Shown here piece by piece: positions 8,280 through 16,950 of a DNA stretch of 64,000 bases (position 1 is its first letter; each line of letters starts with the position of its first letter). Source of the DNA: Pseudorhodobacter ferrugineus DSM 5888 (GTDB lineage: Bacteria; Pseudomonadota; Alphaproteobacteria; Rhodobacterales; Rhodobacteraceae); contig NZ_ATVN01000008.1 in NCBI RefSeq assembly GCF_000420745.1, positions 100,102 through 164,101 on the forward strand, read 5' to 3'. Below the pieces are notes generated by a model. The model did no database searches, had not been told where the DNA came from, and saw only the letters and a program-made list of their open reading frames with translations. The position numbers and the translations under genes were made by a program.

Positions 8280-9832
8280 CAGTACACCCGAATTTCCACC
8301 AATCGCGGGCCCCGCGCAGCCACTGCGGCCTGCAACGCCTCAACCTCGGGTGCGATGCAAACATACCCCATCCCACAGGCCGCCGCGAACGCCTCCAGCC
8401 CCAAGGGCGATGGCGTACAGCCAATCACCTCGGTATTTGCCGCCCGCATCGCACTTGCAATCTCGCCATATCCGGCGTTGTTCCAAACCACATAGGTCAC
8501 GTCCAACCCTTCATCCACGGCAACCCGCAGCTCGGCAGGCGAAAACTGCAAACCACCATCCCCGATCAGGCAAAATACCCGCGCATCCGGTGCCGCCACA
8601 GCCGCGCCCACCGCCGCCCCGGGCGCAAATCCAAGCGCCCCAAACCCCGTCGCCGCATTGAACCACCCACCCGCGCGGTCGTGGTCATACAGCAGATTGC
8701 CCGCATAAACCGGCTGCGTGCTATCCCCCACGATAATCGCTCCGGGCACGGCATCGCGCAGCCCTTCCAGCAGCGCGATCTGCCCAAGGCTCTCGTCCGA
8801 CAATCCCGCCACCTCGGCCCGTGCAGCAGCCATCGTGGCCGCAGCACGACCGGTTCCATCGCTCTTGCGCGGCACAACTTGCGCCAACAGCGCCGCCATA
8901 ACCGCCCCCGCATCGCCACAAATCCGCACCGCCGCCGGATGCCGTGCCAATTGCAGCGGGCAAATGTCCACGCGGATCATCCCTGCCATATCGGGCAACC
9001 CACCGCGCACATACATGTCATAATCGGTCGGCCCAAATTCGGTGCCGATTGCCACAATCTGATCGGCCCCTGCAATCAGCCCCCGTACCGCATCCAAGCT
9101 GGGCGATGCCGCAACGGCCAAACCACCCGCCCGCAACCCTCGCGCATTTACCGTTTGCACCACCGGCGCATCCAGCGCTGTCGCCAAGGCGCGCAGCCCA
9201 GCCCCCGCCGCCCGCGCCCCGCCGCCTGCCAAAATCACCACCCGCTTGGCGCGGTTCAACGCCACCGCCGCCTCGGCCACATCCGGTACACCCCGCGCAA
9301 CAGCCACAGGCGCACCCGCCAAAACAGCCTCCATCCCCATCACATCGGTCGGCACCTCGATATGCACAGGCCCCGGCCGCCCCGAAAGCATGGCGGCAAA
9401 GGCCAGGTTCAAACACCGCTCCAACACCTCTGGTCCCGTTACCTGAAAACTCGGGCACAGCGCGCGCACCAACCCTGCCTGATCGGGCAGTTCGTGCAGC
9501 AGCCCCAACCCTTGCCCCAAACTGTCCCGCCGGTTCACGCCCGAAATCACCAGCATCGGCACCGAATCCGCTTTTGCCTGCGCCATCGCGGTCAGCGTAT
9601 TGGTCAGCCCCGGCCCCGTAATCACAAAGGCCACCCCCGGCTTGCCCGAAACACGGGCATAGCCATCGGCCATGAACCCCGCCCCCTGCTCGTGGCGCGG
9701 CGTGATATGGCGAATCCCCGACCCAGACAAGCCGCGATACAGCTCAATCGTATGCACCCCCGGAATGCCGAAAACCACCTCGACACCCCGCGCGCGCAGG
9801 CCTTCGGTCAAGGCGTGCCCAACGGTTTTCAT
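8279..9832 (-). CDS. aruI: thiamine-diphosphate decarboxylase, probable 2-ketoarginine decarboxylase (AruI-like)
   Basis: A 517-residue acetolactate-synthase-type ThDP enzyme. The N-terminal domain has GIPGVHTIELYRGL and HEQGAGFMADGYAR with the cofactor-activating Glu. The C-terminal ThDP motif begins GDGGLQFSPAEL and ends in VVWNN. Taken alone it could be an acetolactate synthase large subunit, but it overlaps an aminotransferase by 4 bp, no small subunit is present, and the locus also has an amino-acid importer. This fits AruI, which decarboxylates 5-guanidino-2-oxopentanoate to 4-guanidinobutanal. The substrate is inferred from family and context. Confidence 0.75.
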   Translation of the reverse strand: MKTVGHALTEGLRARGVEVVFGIPGVHTIELYRGLSGSGIRHITPRHEQGAGFMADGYARVSGKPGVAFVITGPGLTNTLTAMAQAKADSVPMLVISGVNRRDSLGQGLGLLHELPDQAGLVRALCPSFQVTGPEVLERCLNLAFAAMLSGRPGPVHIEVPTDVMGMEAVLAGAPVAVARGVPDVAEAAVALNRAKRVVILAGGGARAAGAGLRALATALDAPVVQTVNARGLRAGGLAVAASPSLDAVRGLIAGADQIVAIGTEFGPTDYDMYVRGGLPDMAGMIRVDICPLQLARHPAAVRICGDAGAVMAALLAQVVPRKSDGTGRAAATMAAARAEVAGLSDESLGQIALLEGLRDAVPGAIIVGDSTQPVYAGNLLYDHDRAGGWFNAATGFGALGFAPGAAVGAAVAAPDARVFCLIGDGGLQFSPAELRVAVDEGLDVTYVVWNNAGYGEIASAMRAANTEVIGCTPSPLGLEAFAAACGMGYVCIAPEVEALQAAVAARGPRLVEIRVY

Positions 9833-11007
9833 GGCTTATACCCCTTGGCAAATTCCGCAATCCGGCCGCAGGCCACCTCGATCACATCATCCGGTTGCGT
9901 CAAACTCAGCCGCAACCAGCTTCGCAATGCCTCACCAAACGACGCGCCCGGCATCACGGCCACGCCTGCCTGTTCCAACAGCGCCAACGCAAACGCCTCA
10001 CCATCCGCCGTGACTGCGCCTACGTCAACCAGCGCAAACATCCCCGCATCAGGGCGATGCACGCGCACCCCCGCAACCCCGTCCAACACCCCATGCACCA
10101 ATCCCGCGCGCCGCGCGAACCGCTCCACCATACCTGCCGCCACGGGGCTGCCCTCGGCAATCGCTTGCGCGGTCATATCGGCAATAAAGGGCTGGTTGCC
10201 AAACAGCATGGTTTCCGACAGCGGCAACAACCGTTCAATGAACGCCGCAGGCCCCACGCACCACCCCGACCGAAACCCCGGTGCCGCATGGCTTTTGGAA
10301 ATGCTGGACGCCACGATCACCCGATCTGCCAAATTGGGCAGGTCAAGCGGTGACGCAAACGCCACCCCGTCAAACACCAAATCCTCATACACCTCATCGC
10401 ATAAAATCCACAGATCGTGGGCTTTGGCCAACGCACCAATCGCGGCAAAATCATCGCGCGTCAGCACCGCCCCCGTGGGATTATGCGGCGAATTCAACAT
10501 GATAACGCGGGTCGCAGGCGTAATCCGCTCGGCAATATCCTCGGCCCGAATGCGAAACCCCGCATTGGCCAGCAACGGCACTGGGACCATCCGCGCGCCC
10601 GTGGCGGCGATCAACCCTTCATAGGTGGCATACATCGGGTCGCCCAGCAGCACCTCGTCGCCGGCCCCAACCAACCCCATCAACACCGCATAAAGCGTGG
10701 TCTGCGTGCCGGGAAAACACATCACTTGGGCTGGCAAAATCTCACGCCCCCGCCGCGCTGAATACCGTGCGGCAAGGGCCACCAACAACGCAGGCTCGCC
10801 TTGCCCGTTGGAATATCCCGTCCGCCCCGCCAGCATCGCCGCACTTGCCGCCGCCATCAACTCGGGCGGCGTTGCAACATCGGGTTCGCCAATCGTCAGC
10901 TCTATCACAGGCCTGCCCGCCGCCTTCATCGCCCGCGCCCGCGCATGGACCGCCCATTTCGCGCCGCCAAGCCCCGCAAGCCGGTCGGTTATCGCTGCAT
11001 ATCTCAT
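9829..11007 (-). CDS. aruH: PLP-dependent aminotransferase, probable arginine:pyruvate transaminase (AruH-like)
   Basis: A 392-residue fold-type I aminotransferase of class I/II. It has LTIGEPDVATPPEL near the N terminus, NSPHNPTGAVL for the cofactor ring, and the Schiff-base Lys in SSISKSHAAPGFRSGW. Its stop overlaps the start of the ThDP decarboxylase by 4 bp. An aminotransferase feeding a 2-oxo acid decarboxylase matches the arginine transaminase pathway known from Pseudomonas aeruginosa. Other basic amino acids cannot be excluded. Confidence 0.75.
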   Translation of the reverse strand: MRYAAITDRLAGLGGAKWAVHARARAMKAAGRPVIELTIGEPDVATPPELMAAASAAMLAGRTGYSNGQGEPALLVALAARYSARRGREILPAQVMCFPGTQTTLYAVLMGLVGAGDEVLLGDPMYATYEGLIAATGARMVPVPLLANAGFRIRAEDIAERITPATRVIMLNSPHNPTGAVLTRDDFAAIGALAKAHDLWILCDEVYEDLVFDGVAFASPLDLPNLADRVIVASSISKSHAAPGFRSGWCVGPAAFIERLLPLSETMLFGNQPFIADMTAQAIAEGSPVAAGMVERFARRAGLVHGVLDGVAGVRVHRPDAGMFALVDVGAVTADGEAFALALLEQAGVAVMPGASFGEALRSWLRLSLTQPDDVIEVACGRIAEFAKGYKP

Positions 11008-11009
11008 GG

Positions 11010-11651
11010 CTATATCCCCCGTTCCGGCATTTCTGCCATCAAATCCAAACCCAAAATCGCGCTGACCGACCGCAGGCCAATCCGCACCAATTCACCCGGG
11101 CGAAAAGCATCGGGCAGGGCGGATCCTTCCAGCCACAACCCGTCAATCACCGCGTTGCAGGCAATCGCATCGGCCCGCAACTGGCCCGCATCCGCCACGC
11201 GGGGCAGGGCCGCAATCAACCCCTGCAACAGGTCGCGGTAGTGCAAATAGCTTGCCTCATGCACCGCGCGCATCTCACTGTCCTCGCGCATCTGGTGCAA
11301 GAAACCGGCCCACAGCCCCATCGCGCGGCTGTCCACCACGGGCGGGCGCAGGCTGGCCGCCACAAACACCGCCAAGCGCGCCTGCGGACGGTTCGGGGTA
11401 CTTGCCAGCACATCCACGCTCGCCTGCGTCATCGCATCCATCACCTGCGCATAAGCCGCGCGCATCAACGCCTCTTTGGTCGTGAAATAATGCCGGATCA
11501 GCCCGGGCGTCACCCCCGCGCGTTCGGCAATGGCCCGCACCGTGGCCGTGGCTGGCCCGCCTTCGGAAATCAACGCAATCGCCGCCGCAATCAAGGCGGC
11601 GCGGCGACCGTCCTCGCCCAGACGGTTGAATTTGCGGCGCTCACCAATCAC
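11010..11651 (-). CDS. TetR/AcrR-family regulator (BetI-like)
   Basis: A 213-residue regulator that starts at GTG 11649-11651, with AAGGAG upstream. The N-terminal TetR helix-turn-helix is ATVRAIAERAGVTPGLIRHYF at residues 37-57. The C-terminal ligand domain resembles BetI (FLHQMREDSEM, then VIDGLWLEGS). It is 2 bp upstream of aruH in the same operon and divergent from the ABC importer. It probably controls both units through the palindrome at 11675-11696. Confidence 0.88.
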   Translation of the reverse strand: MIGERRKFNRLGEDGRRAALIAAAIALISEGGPATATVRAIAERAGVTPGLIRHYFTTKEALMRAAYAQVMDAMTQASVDVLASTPNRPQARLAVFVAASLRPPVVDSRAMGLWAGFLHQMREDSEMRAVHEASYLHYRDLLQGLIAALPRVADAGQLRADAIACNAVIDGLWLEGSALPDAFRPGELVRIGLRSVSAILGLDLMAEMPERGI

Positions 11652-11674
11652 GCAAAGCTCCTTGTGTGGAAAAT

Positions 11675-11696
11675 TAATTATACGCTTGCATAATTA
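11675..11696. promoter_or_regulatory. palindromic operator candidate
   Basis: TAATTAT (11675-11681) and ATAATTA (11690-11696) are exact reverse complements around an 8-bp spacer. The 22-bp site lies in the AT-rich gap between the divergent TetR gene and the ABC ATPase gene, where an autoregulatory TetR operator is expected. Confidence 0.6.
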
Positions 11697-11739
11697 CGCG
11701 TTGGCGGGCTTACTGCAATGGATAAATGATGATGGCCCA

Positions 11740-12525
11740 ATGACAGCACTGGCAAAAAACACCGATACCGCGCAAACCGAAGCGATCCGGATTGAAGGAT
11801 TGCACAAGTCCTTTGGCAAGCTGGAGGTGCTGAAAGGCGTGAACCTGACCGCGCACCAAGGCGATGTGGTGGCCATTATCGGCGGGTCGGGGTCGGGCAA
11901 GTCGACCATGCTGCGTTGTATCAACTTTCTGGAAACTCCGACATCTGGCCGCATCGTGATTGGCGGGCAAGAGGTGGTCTTGCGCCCCGACGGCCAACCC
12001 GCCAATCGCAAGCAAATCGAACATCTGCGCCAAAGCCTTGGCATGGTGTTCCAACAGTTCAATCTGTGGAGCCATAAGACAGTGCTGGAAAACCTGATCG
12101 AGGTTCCGGTCCATGTGCTGGGTATCCCCAAGGCCCAAGCCATTGAAACCGCGCGCGCCCTTTTGGCCCGTGTGGGGCTCGCCGAAAAGGCCGATGTCTA
12201 CCCCGCCTTCATGTCCGGTGGCCAACAACAACGCGCCGCCATCGCCCGCGCGCTGGCCATTGAACCGCGCGCCATGCTGTTTGACGAACCCACCTCCGCG
12301 CTTGATCCCGAGCTGGTGGGCGAAGTGCTGGGCGTGATCCGCGACCTTGCCGCCGAAGGCCGCACGATGATTTTGGTCACGCATGAGATGAAATTCGCCC
12401 GCGAAGTCGCCAGCCACGTCATCTACCTGCACAACGGCGTGATCGAGGAAGAAGGCCCACCCGAGGCGCTGTTCGGCAATCCAAAATCCGAACGCCTGCA
12501 ACAGTTTCTAAAGACCGTGGGCTAA
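11740..12525 (+). CDS. polar amino-acid ABC transporter, ATP-binding protein
   Basis: A 261-residue HisP/ArtP-type ATPase. Walker A is GGSGSGKST near residue 50, the signature is SGGQQQRAAIARAL, Walker B is AMLFDEPTSALDPELV, and the switch His is in VTHEM. ATG 11740 fits the start of homology; no clear Shine-Dalgarno precedes it, and a possible promoter lies so close that the mRNA could be leaderless. Residues upstream in the open frame are not expected to be coding. The neighbouring aru genes suggest import of arginine or a related cation. Confidence 0.9.
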   Translation: MTALAKNTDTAQTEAIRIEGLHKSFGKLEVLKGVNLTAHQGDVVAIIGGSGSGKSTMLRCINFLETPTSGRIVIGGQEVVLRPDGQPANRKQIEHLRQSLGMVFQQFNLWSHKTVLENLIEVPVHVLGIPKAQAIETARALLARVGLAEKADVYPAFMSGGQQQRAAIARALAIEPRAMLFDEPTSALDPELVGEVLGVIRDLAAEGRTMILVTHEMKFAREVASHVIYLHNGVIEEEGPPEALFGNPKSERLQQFLKTVG

Positions 12526-12538
12526 CGCCCGCCCAATA

Positions 12539-12552
12539 CCGGAAAAATCCGG
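12539..12552 (+). promoter_or_regulatory. small intercistronic hairpin
   Basis: CCGGA (12539-12543) and TCCGG (12548-12552) form a short stem with an A-rich loop between the ATPase and binding-protein genes. Such hairpins often mark mRNA processing or stabilisation that allows higher expression of the binding protein. The role is inferred. Confidence 0.4.
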
Positions 12553-12586
12553 CAAAAACCAAACCACCAACAAAGGGAACACGACC

Positions 12587-13345
12587 ATGAAATTTCTGAT
12601 CACCACCGTCTCGGCACTGGTCCTTGGCACCGCGGCATTGGCCGAACCGGTCAAGGTTGGCATCGCGTCCGAACCCTATCCACCCTTTGCAGCCCCAGAT
12701 GCTGCTGGCAACTGGGTCGGCTGGGAAGTGGACATGATCGCCGCCGTCTGTGCCGCCGCCGAACTGGAATGCGTCGTCACCCCGGTGGCATGGGACGGTA
12801 TGATCCCGTCACTGACCTCGGGCCAGATCGACGCGATCATGGCGTCGATGTCGATCACCGCAGACCGCATGCAAACGATTGATTTCTCGGATAAATACTA
12901 CAACACACCAACCGTTGTTGTTGCCGCCAAAGGCTCGGGTATCACCGCAACCGACGAGGGGTTGGCGGGCAAGATCATTGGTGTGCAGGTGTCTACCGTG
13001 CATCAGGATTACGCGCAAACCCATTTCAAAAGCGCCGAAATCAAGCTCTATCAAACCCAGGACGAAGCGAACCAGGACCTTGTGGCTGGCCGCATTGACG
13101 CGACCCAAGCCGACAGTATCGCGCTGGATGATTTCCTGAAATCCGATACAGGGGCGTGCTGCGAAAACGTCGGCGCCGTGGCCGATGACAAGGATATCCT
13201 TGGCCTTGGTGTCGGTGTCGGCCTGCGCAAAGGCGACGACGACCTGAAAGCCAAGTTCAATGCAGGCATCGCGAAAATCATCGCCGATGGCACCTATGAC
13301 AAGGTGACTGCGCCTTACTTTGCCTCGTCGATCTACGGCGGCTGA
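12587..13345 (+). CDS. periplasmic amino-acid binding protein of the ABC importer
   Basis: A 252-residue family 3 solute-binding protein with a signal peptide cleaved near TAALAEP. The mature part has GIASEPYPPFAA at the start of lobe 1, WDGMIPSLTSGQIDAIMASM in the ligand region, and LGVGVGLRKGDDDLKAKFN near the C terminus, as in lysine/arginine/ornithine or octopine binding proteins. AAAGGGAACACGACC precedes the ATG. It lies between the ATPase and the two permeases. Confidence 0.9.
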   Translation: MKFLITTVSALVLGTAALAEPVKVGIASEPYPPFAAPDAAGNWVGWEVDMIAAVCAAAELECVVTPVAWDGMIPSLTSGQIDAIMASMSITADRMQTIDFSDKYYNTPTVVVAAKGSGITATDEGLAGKIIGVQVSTVHQDYAQTHFKSAEIKLYQTQDEANQDLVAGRIDATQADSIALDDFLKSDTGACCENVGAVADDKDILGLGVGVGLRKGDDDLKAKFNAGIAKIIADGTYDKVTAPYFASSIYGG

Positions 13346-13348
13346 TCC

Positions 13349-14092
13349 ATGTTGGAAACGCTGGTTGATGCGTTTCCAACCCTTGCCCTGTTGGCCTATG
13401 AGCCGCCGGGCTGGGGTGCCAACCTCTTGCGCGGTCTGGTCAATTCGATCCAGATTGCGCTTGGGGCCTATGCGGTTGGCCTGATCATCGGCACCGCAGG
13501 GGCCTTTGGCAAGCTGAACGGTGGCCCCGTCACCCGCGATTTGCTGGCCATTTATACCACCGTGGTCCGCGCCGTGCCGGAACTGGTGCTGATCCTGATC
13601 CTCTATTTCGCCGTGACCGATTTGGTCAATCAAGGCATGGTCGCGATGGGTTACGCCCGCGTCCAAATCTCGGGCGTGGCCGCTGGCATTGCCGTGCTGG
13701 GCGTGGTCCAAGGCGCCTATTCGACCGAGGTCATTCGCGGTGCTATCCTCGCCGTGCCCGCAGGCCAGCTTGAGGCTGCGCGCGCCATGGGCATGCCTCC
13801 CTTGAAAACCGCTTGGCGCATCACCTTGCCCTTGATGCTGTCAAACGCCATTCCCGGCCTTGCAAACCTGTGGCTGATTGCGACCAAAGACACCGCCCTT
13901 TTGGCCATTGTCGGCTTTGCCGAACTGACCTTGCAAACCCGCCAAGCGGCCTCCTCGACCAAGGCGTTCCTGACGTTTTTCTTGGCGGCAGGGGTGCTTT
14001 ACCTTCTTATCACCCTCGTCTCTGGCGTCATCTTTGGCCGGATTGAAAAATGGGCGCGGCGCGGGCAGCGCGGCAGCGGGGCAGGGTCATGA
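13349..14092 (+). CDS. amino-acid ABC transporter permease (HisQ-type)
   Basis: A 247-residue inner-membrane permease with about five helices and the EAA loop EAARAMGMPPLKTAWRITLP that contacts the ATPase. It starts 3 bp after the binding protein and overlaps the second permease by 4 bp. Confidence 0.9.
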   Translation: MLETLVDAFPTLALLAYEPPGWGANLLRGLVNSIQIALGAYAVGLIIGTAGAFGKLNGGPVTRDLLAIYTTVVRAVPELVLILILYFAVTDLVNQGMVAMGYARVQISGVAAGIAVLGVVQGAYSTEVIRGAILAVPAGQLEAARAMGMPPLKTAWRITLPLMLSNAIPGLANLWLIATKDTALLAIVGFAELTLQTRQAASSTKAFLTFFLAAGVLYLLITLVSGVIFGRIEKWARRGQRGSGAGS

Positions 14093-14889
14093 CAGACGCA
14101 TCCCTAACCGATAGCGCACCGCCGAAATTCTGGCTTACTCATCGCATAATCATGGCTGTGGTCGCAGCGCTTATCGTCGCCCTCTGCGCGTTCACCCTGC
14201 GCTGGGACTGGTTGCCTAAATACCTGCCGCTGATCGGCGAAGGCATCTGGCGCACGCTATGGCTGTTGGCCGTGACCACGTTTTTCGGCTTTTTCCTCGC
14301 CATTCCACTTGGCTTGGCCCAAGCCGCCGGCCCTTGGTATCTGGCCGCCCCTGCACGCGCCTTTTGCACCATCATTCGCGGCACGCCGCTGCTGTTGCAA
14401 CTGTGGCTGCTCTACTACGGCCTCGGGTCGCTGTTCCCGCAATTCCCCGCGATCCGCCAGTCCGAGCTGTGGCCCTATCTACGCCAAGCCTGGCCCTATG
14501 CCGTGTTCGCGCTGACCATCAGCTTTGCGGGTTATGAAGGCGAGGTCATGCGCGGCGCGTTCAAAGGCGTGCCAGGCGGGCAGTTAGAGGCGGCGCGCGC
14601 CATGGGCATGCCACGCCTGACCATCCTCCGCCGGATCTGGTTGCCGTTGGCCATTCAACGCGCATTGCCCACGCTGGGCGGTGAAACCGTATTGCAGCTA
14701 AAGGCGACGCCTTTGGTTGCGACGATCACGGTAGTGGATATTTACGCCGTGGCATCCCGCGTGCGCCAGGATACGTTCATTGTGTACGAGCCGCTGTTAC
14801 TGTTGGCGGTGGTCTATATGGTTATCACAGGGTTGATCGTGCTGGCCTTTCGCTGGTTTGAGAACCGCGTGCCAAGTCGGGTTGCCTGA
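14089..14889 (+). CDS. amino-acid ABC transporter permease (HisM-type)
   Basis: ATG 14089 overlaps the preceding stop as ATGA and gives 266 residues. The EAA loop is EAARAMGMPRLTILRRIWLP; IIRGTPLLLQLWLLYYGLG is the typical conserved helix of polar amino-acid permeases. An upstream in-frame ATG at 14050 lies inside the first permease and is less likely. It completes the four-part importer. Confidence 0.9.
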   Translation: MTDASLTDSAPPKFWLTHRIIMAVVAALIVALCAFTLRWDWLPKYLPLIGEGIWRTLWLLAVTTFFGFFLAIPLGLAQAAGPWYLAAPARAFCTIIRGTPLLLQLWLLYYGLGSLFPQFPAIRQSELWPYLRQAWPYAVFALTISFAGYEGEVMRGAFKGVPGGQLEAARAMGMPRLTILRRIWLPLAIQRALPTLGGETVLQLKATPLVATITVVDIYAVASRVRQDTFIVYEPLLLLAVVYMVITGLIVLAFRWFENRVPSRVA

Positions 14890-14902
14890 GCTGCCACGGA
14901 TT

Positions 14903-14980
14903 GGGGGCGCTGCCCCCGCCGGATTGGCAGGCCAATCCGGCCCCCAACCTTTCTCGCGATATTTTTTGCCAAAGAAAATG
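14903..14980 (+). repeat. 3'-flank repeat motif, copy B (double hairpin)
   Basis: GGGGGC (14903-14908) pairs with GCCCCC (14912-14917). CCGGATTGGC (14919-14928) pairs perfectly with GCCAATCCGG (14931-14940). A GCGATATTTTTTGCCAAAG tail (14956-14974) follows. It begins 13 bp after the permease stop and probably terminates the importer operon. Confidence 0.65.
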
Positions 14981-14988
14981 GAGAGACA

Positions 14989-15249
14989 TCACGGTGTTTT
15001 GGGCAGGGTTTTTGACAGAAATGTCAGCAAGCGGCCGTTGACGCAAAAGGCGGGCGGTTTTTCGATCCTGTCGGGGCGGTCGGCAAGGAAATCTGCGCAT
15101 TTTGCCGGATCGGGGCAGGCGGCGCAGTTTTTATCCATTTGGGCCGCGATCTGATCGGGCAGCAGGCCGTTTGCCACAAGGTCGGGCAGCGGCAAGCCCA
15201 GTTTTTCGCTAAGTTGGCGCAGCAGCGCGGTAGTATCGTTTCTAATCAT
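14989..15249 (-). CDS. DUF6455 family protein
   Basis: A small protein with the cysteine pattern NCAACPDPAKCADFL and PPAFCVNGRLL, matching the DUF6455 family common in Rhodobacteraceae. The four cysteines suggest metal or redox binding. Starts at 15267, 15258 and 15249 are all possible; 15249 (MIRNDTTALL) is chosen, though none has a strong ribosome site. Function unknown. Confidence 0.7.
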   Translation of the reverse strand: MIRNDTTALLRQLSEKLGLPLPDLVANGLLPDQIAAQMDKNCAACPDPAKCADFLADRPDRIEKPPAFCVNGRLLTFLSKTLPKTP

Positions 15250-15339
15250 CGCACACATCCCGTCCATGTTGCCTAAGGGCAGTTTAGGCGACGCAGGGTT
15301 AAGGCTTTGTTAGAATGGGGCGGCCAAAGGCAAAGAAAG

Positions 15340-16236
15340 TCAGGGCCGGCTTTCCACCTTGCGCGCGACATCTTTGTGGATGATCACATCGGTTTGCGGA
15401 TAGGCCAGCAGGATCGTGCGGCGCAGACCCGCGCCGATATCATGCGCCTCGCGCAGGGTCAGGTCGCCGTCCAGTTCGATATGCAAATGGACAAAGATTT
15501 TGCTGCCTGCCATCCGTGTTTTCAGGTCGTGAAAGCCGTGCACGCCGGGCCATTCGCGCGCCAAGGTTGCGATGCCGTCAATCACGTCAGGGTCGGCCGC
15601 GCGGTCCATCAACGCGTCCCAGGCGCTGCGCCCGATTTTCAGCGCACCAATCGCCAGCATTCCCGCCGCCGCCAGTGCCATCACGCTGTCAATCTGGATC
15701 AGACCAAAGCGCGACGATGCCCAAAGCGACGCAATCGCCCCGATGTTGGGCAAAAGGTCGCCCAGATAATGCAGCCGGTCGGCCTTGACCACCTTATTGC
15801 CTGTGCGTTTTGCCACACGGGTTTGCCAAACAATCAGCGCCAGCGTCAGCACAATCGACAGCCCCATCGCGATGATCCCGCTGCCCTCGGCCGTCAACCG
15901 TTCGGGTTGCGCCGTGATCAGGCGGTTTATCGCGGCCCAAGTGATAACACCCGCCGAAATCAGGATAAACAGCGATTGCCCCAACGCGGCAAGGTCTTCG
16001 GCAGAGCTGTGGCCGAACACATGGTCATCATCCGGCGGGCGCGCGGCATAGAAAATCGCGGAAATCGCGCCAAGGCTGACCATCAGGTCCATCGCACTGT
16101 CGGCAAGCGACGCCGCCACCGAAAGTGCCCCCGTTTCCCCCAGCGCCCACAGCTTCAACGCCACCAACAGCGCCGCCACAACAACCGATGCGGCCCCCGC
16201 CGACAGATTAAGCCGTGTTGTCTCTGGCAAGGGCAT
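15340..16236 (-). CDS. cation diffusion facilitator (FieF/YiiP-like)
   Basis: A 298-residue metal/proton antiporter of the inner membrane with six predicted helices. The metal site residues are visible: ADSAMD in helix 2 (DxxxD), HVFGHSSAED after it, and DRLHYLGD in helix 5 (HxxxD), all similar to FieF. The C-terminal cytoplasmic metallochaperone-like domain has HGFHDLKTRMAGSKIFVHLH. The likely substrates are Zn2+ or Fe2+; the sequence does not settle which. Confidence 0.88.
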   Translation of the reverse strand: MPLPETTRLNLSAGAASVVVAALLVALKLWALGETGALSVAASLADSAMDLMVSLGAISAIFYAARPPDDDHVFGHSSAEDLAALGQSLFILISAGVITWAAINRLITAQPERLTAEGSGIIAMGLSIVLTLALIVWQTRVAKRTGNKVVKADRLHYLGDLLPNIGAIASLWASSRFGLIQIDSVMALAAAGMLAIGALKIGRSAWDALMDRAADPDVIDGIATLAREWPGVHGFHDLKTRMAGSKIFVHLHIELDGDLTLREAHDIGAGLRRTILLAYPQTDVIIHKDVARKVESRP

Positions 16237-16292
16237 GTCTGGCCTTTCTCGAGTGGGGATGCATGCAAAGTTACAGGCGCGGTTGTGGCGCT

Positions 16293-16808
16293 TTAGTCAA
16301 AACTCTCGTCGTCGTCCACGCCCCACAGCGATGCTTTTGGGGCCCATCCTTTTTCATCCGCAATGCTGACGCGGCACCAATCAATCTTGCATTCCAACAG
16401 TCGCGCGATCACCCCCGCCTCGGCCCGCAGCACCACGGCCCCGTCGGTCACAGGACTTGCCCGCAAATCCAGCATATCTGCCGCCACCAACACCGTCCGC
16501 GTGCCCGACAGCAAGGAATAATGCACCCAGCCGCCCGCGCCCTCGGCATCCTCGATGCGCCGCCAATTCTCATATTCCGCCGTAATCCGCAGCGGCATAC
16601 CTGCACGGGTGAACACCCAGTCAATCCGATGCGTCAGCCCAGGCCCGCGCCGCGCATTGCCCTCATTGGTTTTCAGCGACACATAGCGTGGCAAAGGCAG
16701 GTTCGTCACCTCGCCCCGCACCACGCCATCCGCATCCTGCGCCACGCTGGCCCCCGCCAAACAAGCAGTCAGCCCCAATGCCACGCCCCAAACCCAAAAT
16801 ACCCGCAT
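16293..16808 (-). CDS. exported bacterial SH3-domain protein
   Basis: A 171-residue protein with an N-terminal signal or anchor ending near ASVAQD. Two SH3b-like units follow: NEGNARRGPGLTHRIDWVF in the first and MLDLRASPVTDGAVVLRAEAG in the second, with a W/C pair in CKIDWCRV. Such proteins usually bind peptidoglycan. It lies 57 bp upstream (on its strand) of the CDF gene and is divergent from the dehydrogenase. Confidence 0.8.
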   Translation of the reverse strand: MRVFWVWGVALGLTACLAGASVAQDADGVVRGEVTNLPLPRYVSLKTNEGNARRGPGLTHRIDWVFTRAGMPLRITAEYENWRRIEDAEGAGGWVHYSLLSGTRTVLVAADMLDLRASPVTDGAVVLRAEAGVIARLLECKIDWCRVSIADEKGWAPKASLWGVDDDESFD

Positions 16809-16950
16809 CTACCCGTCCTATTGCGGCCCTTGGACATCGCCCAAAACCGCTTTCATCGCTCATCAATTGCGCACCGGGGCTTGTACCTCGCCCCGCTTCC
16901 CGTCACCTTGCCATTAACGAACCGGATTTGAAAGTGAATCGAGGATTTTC

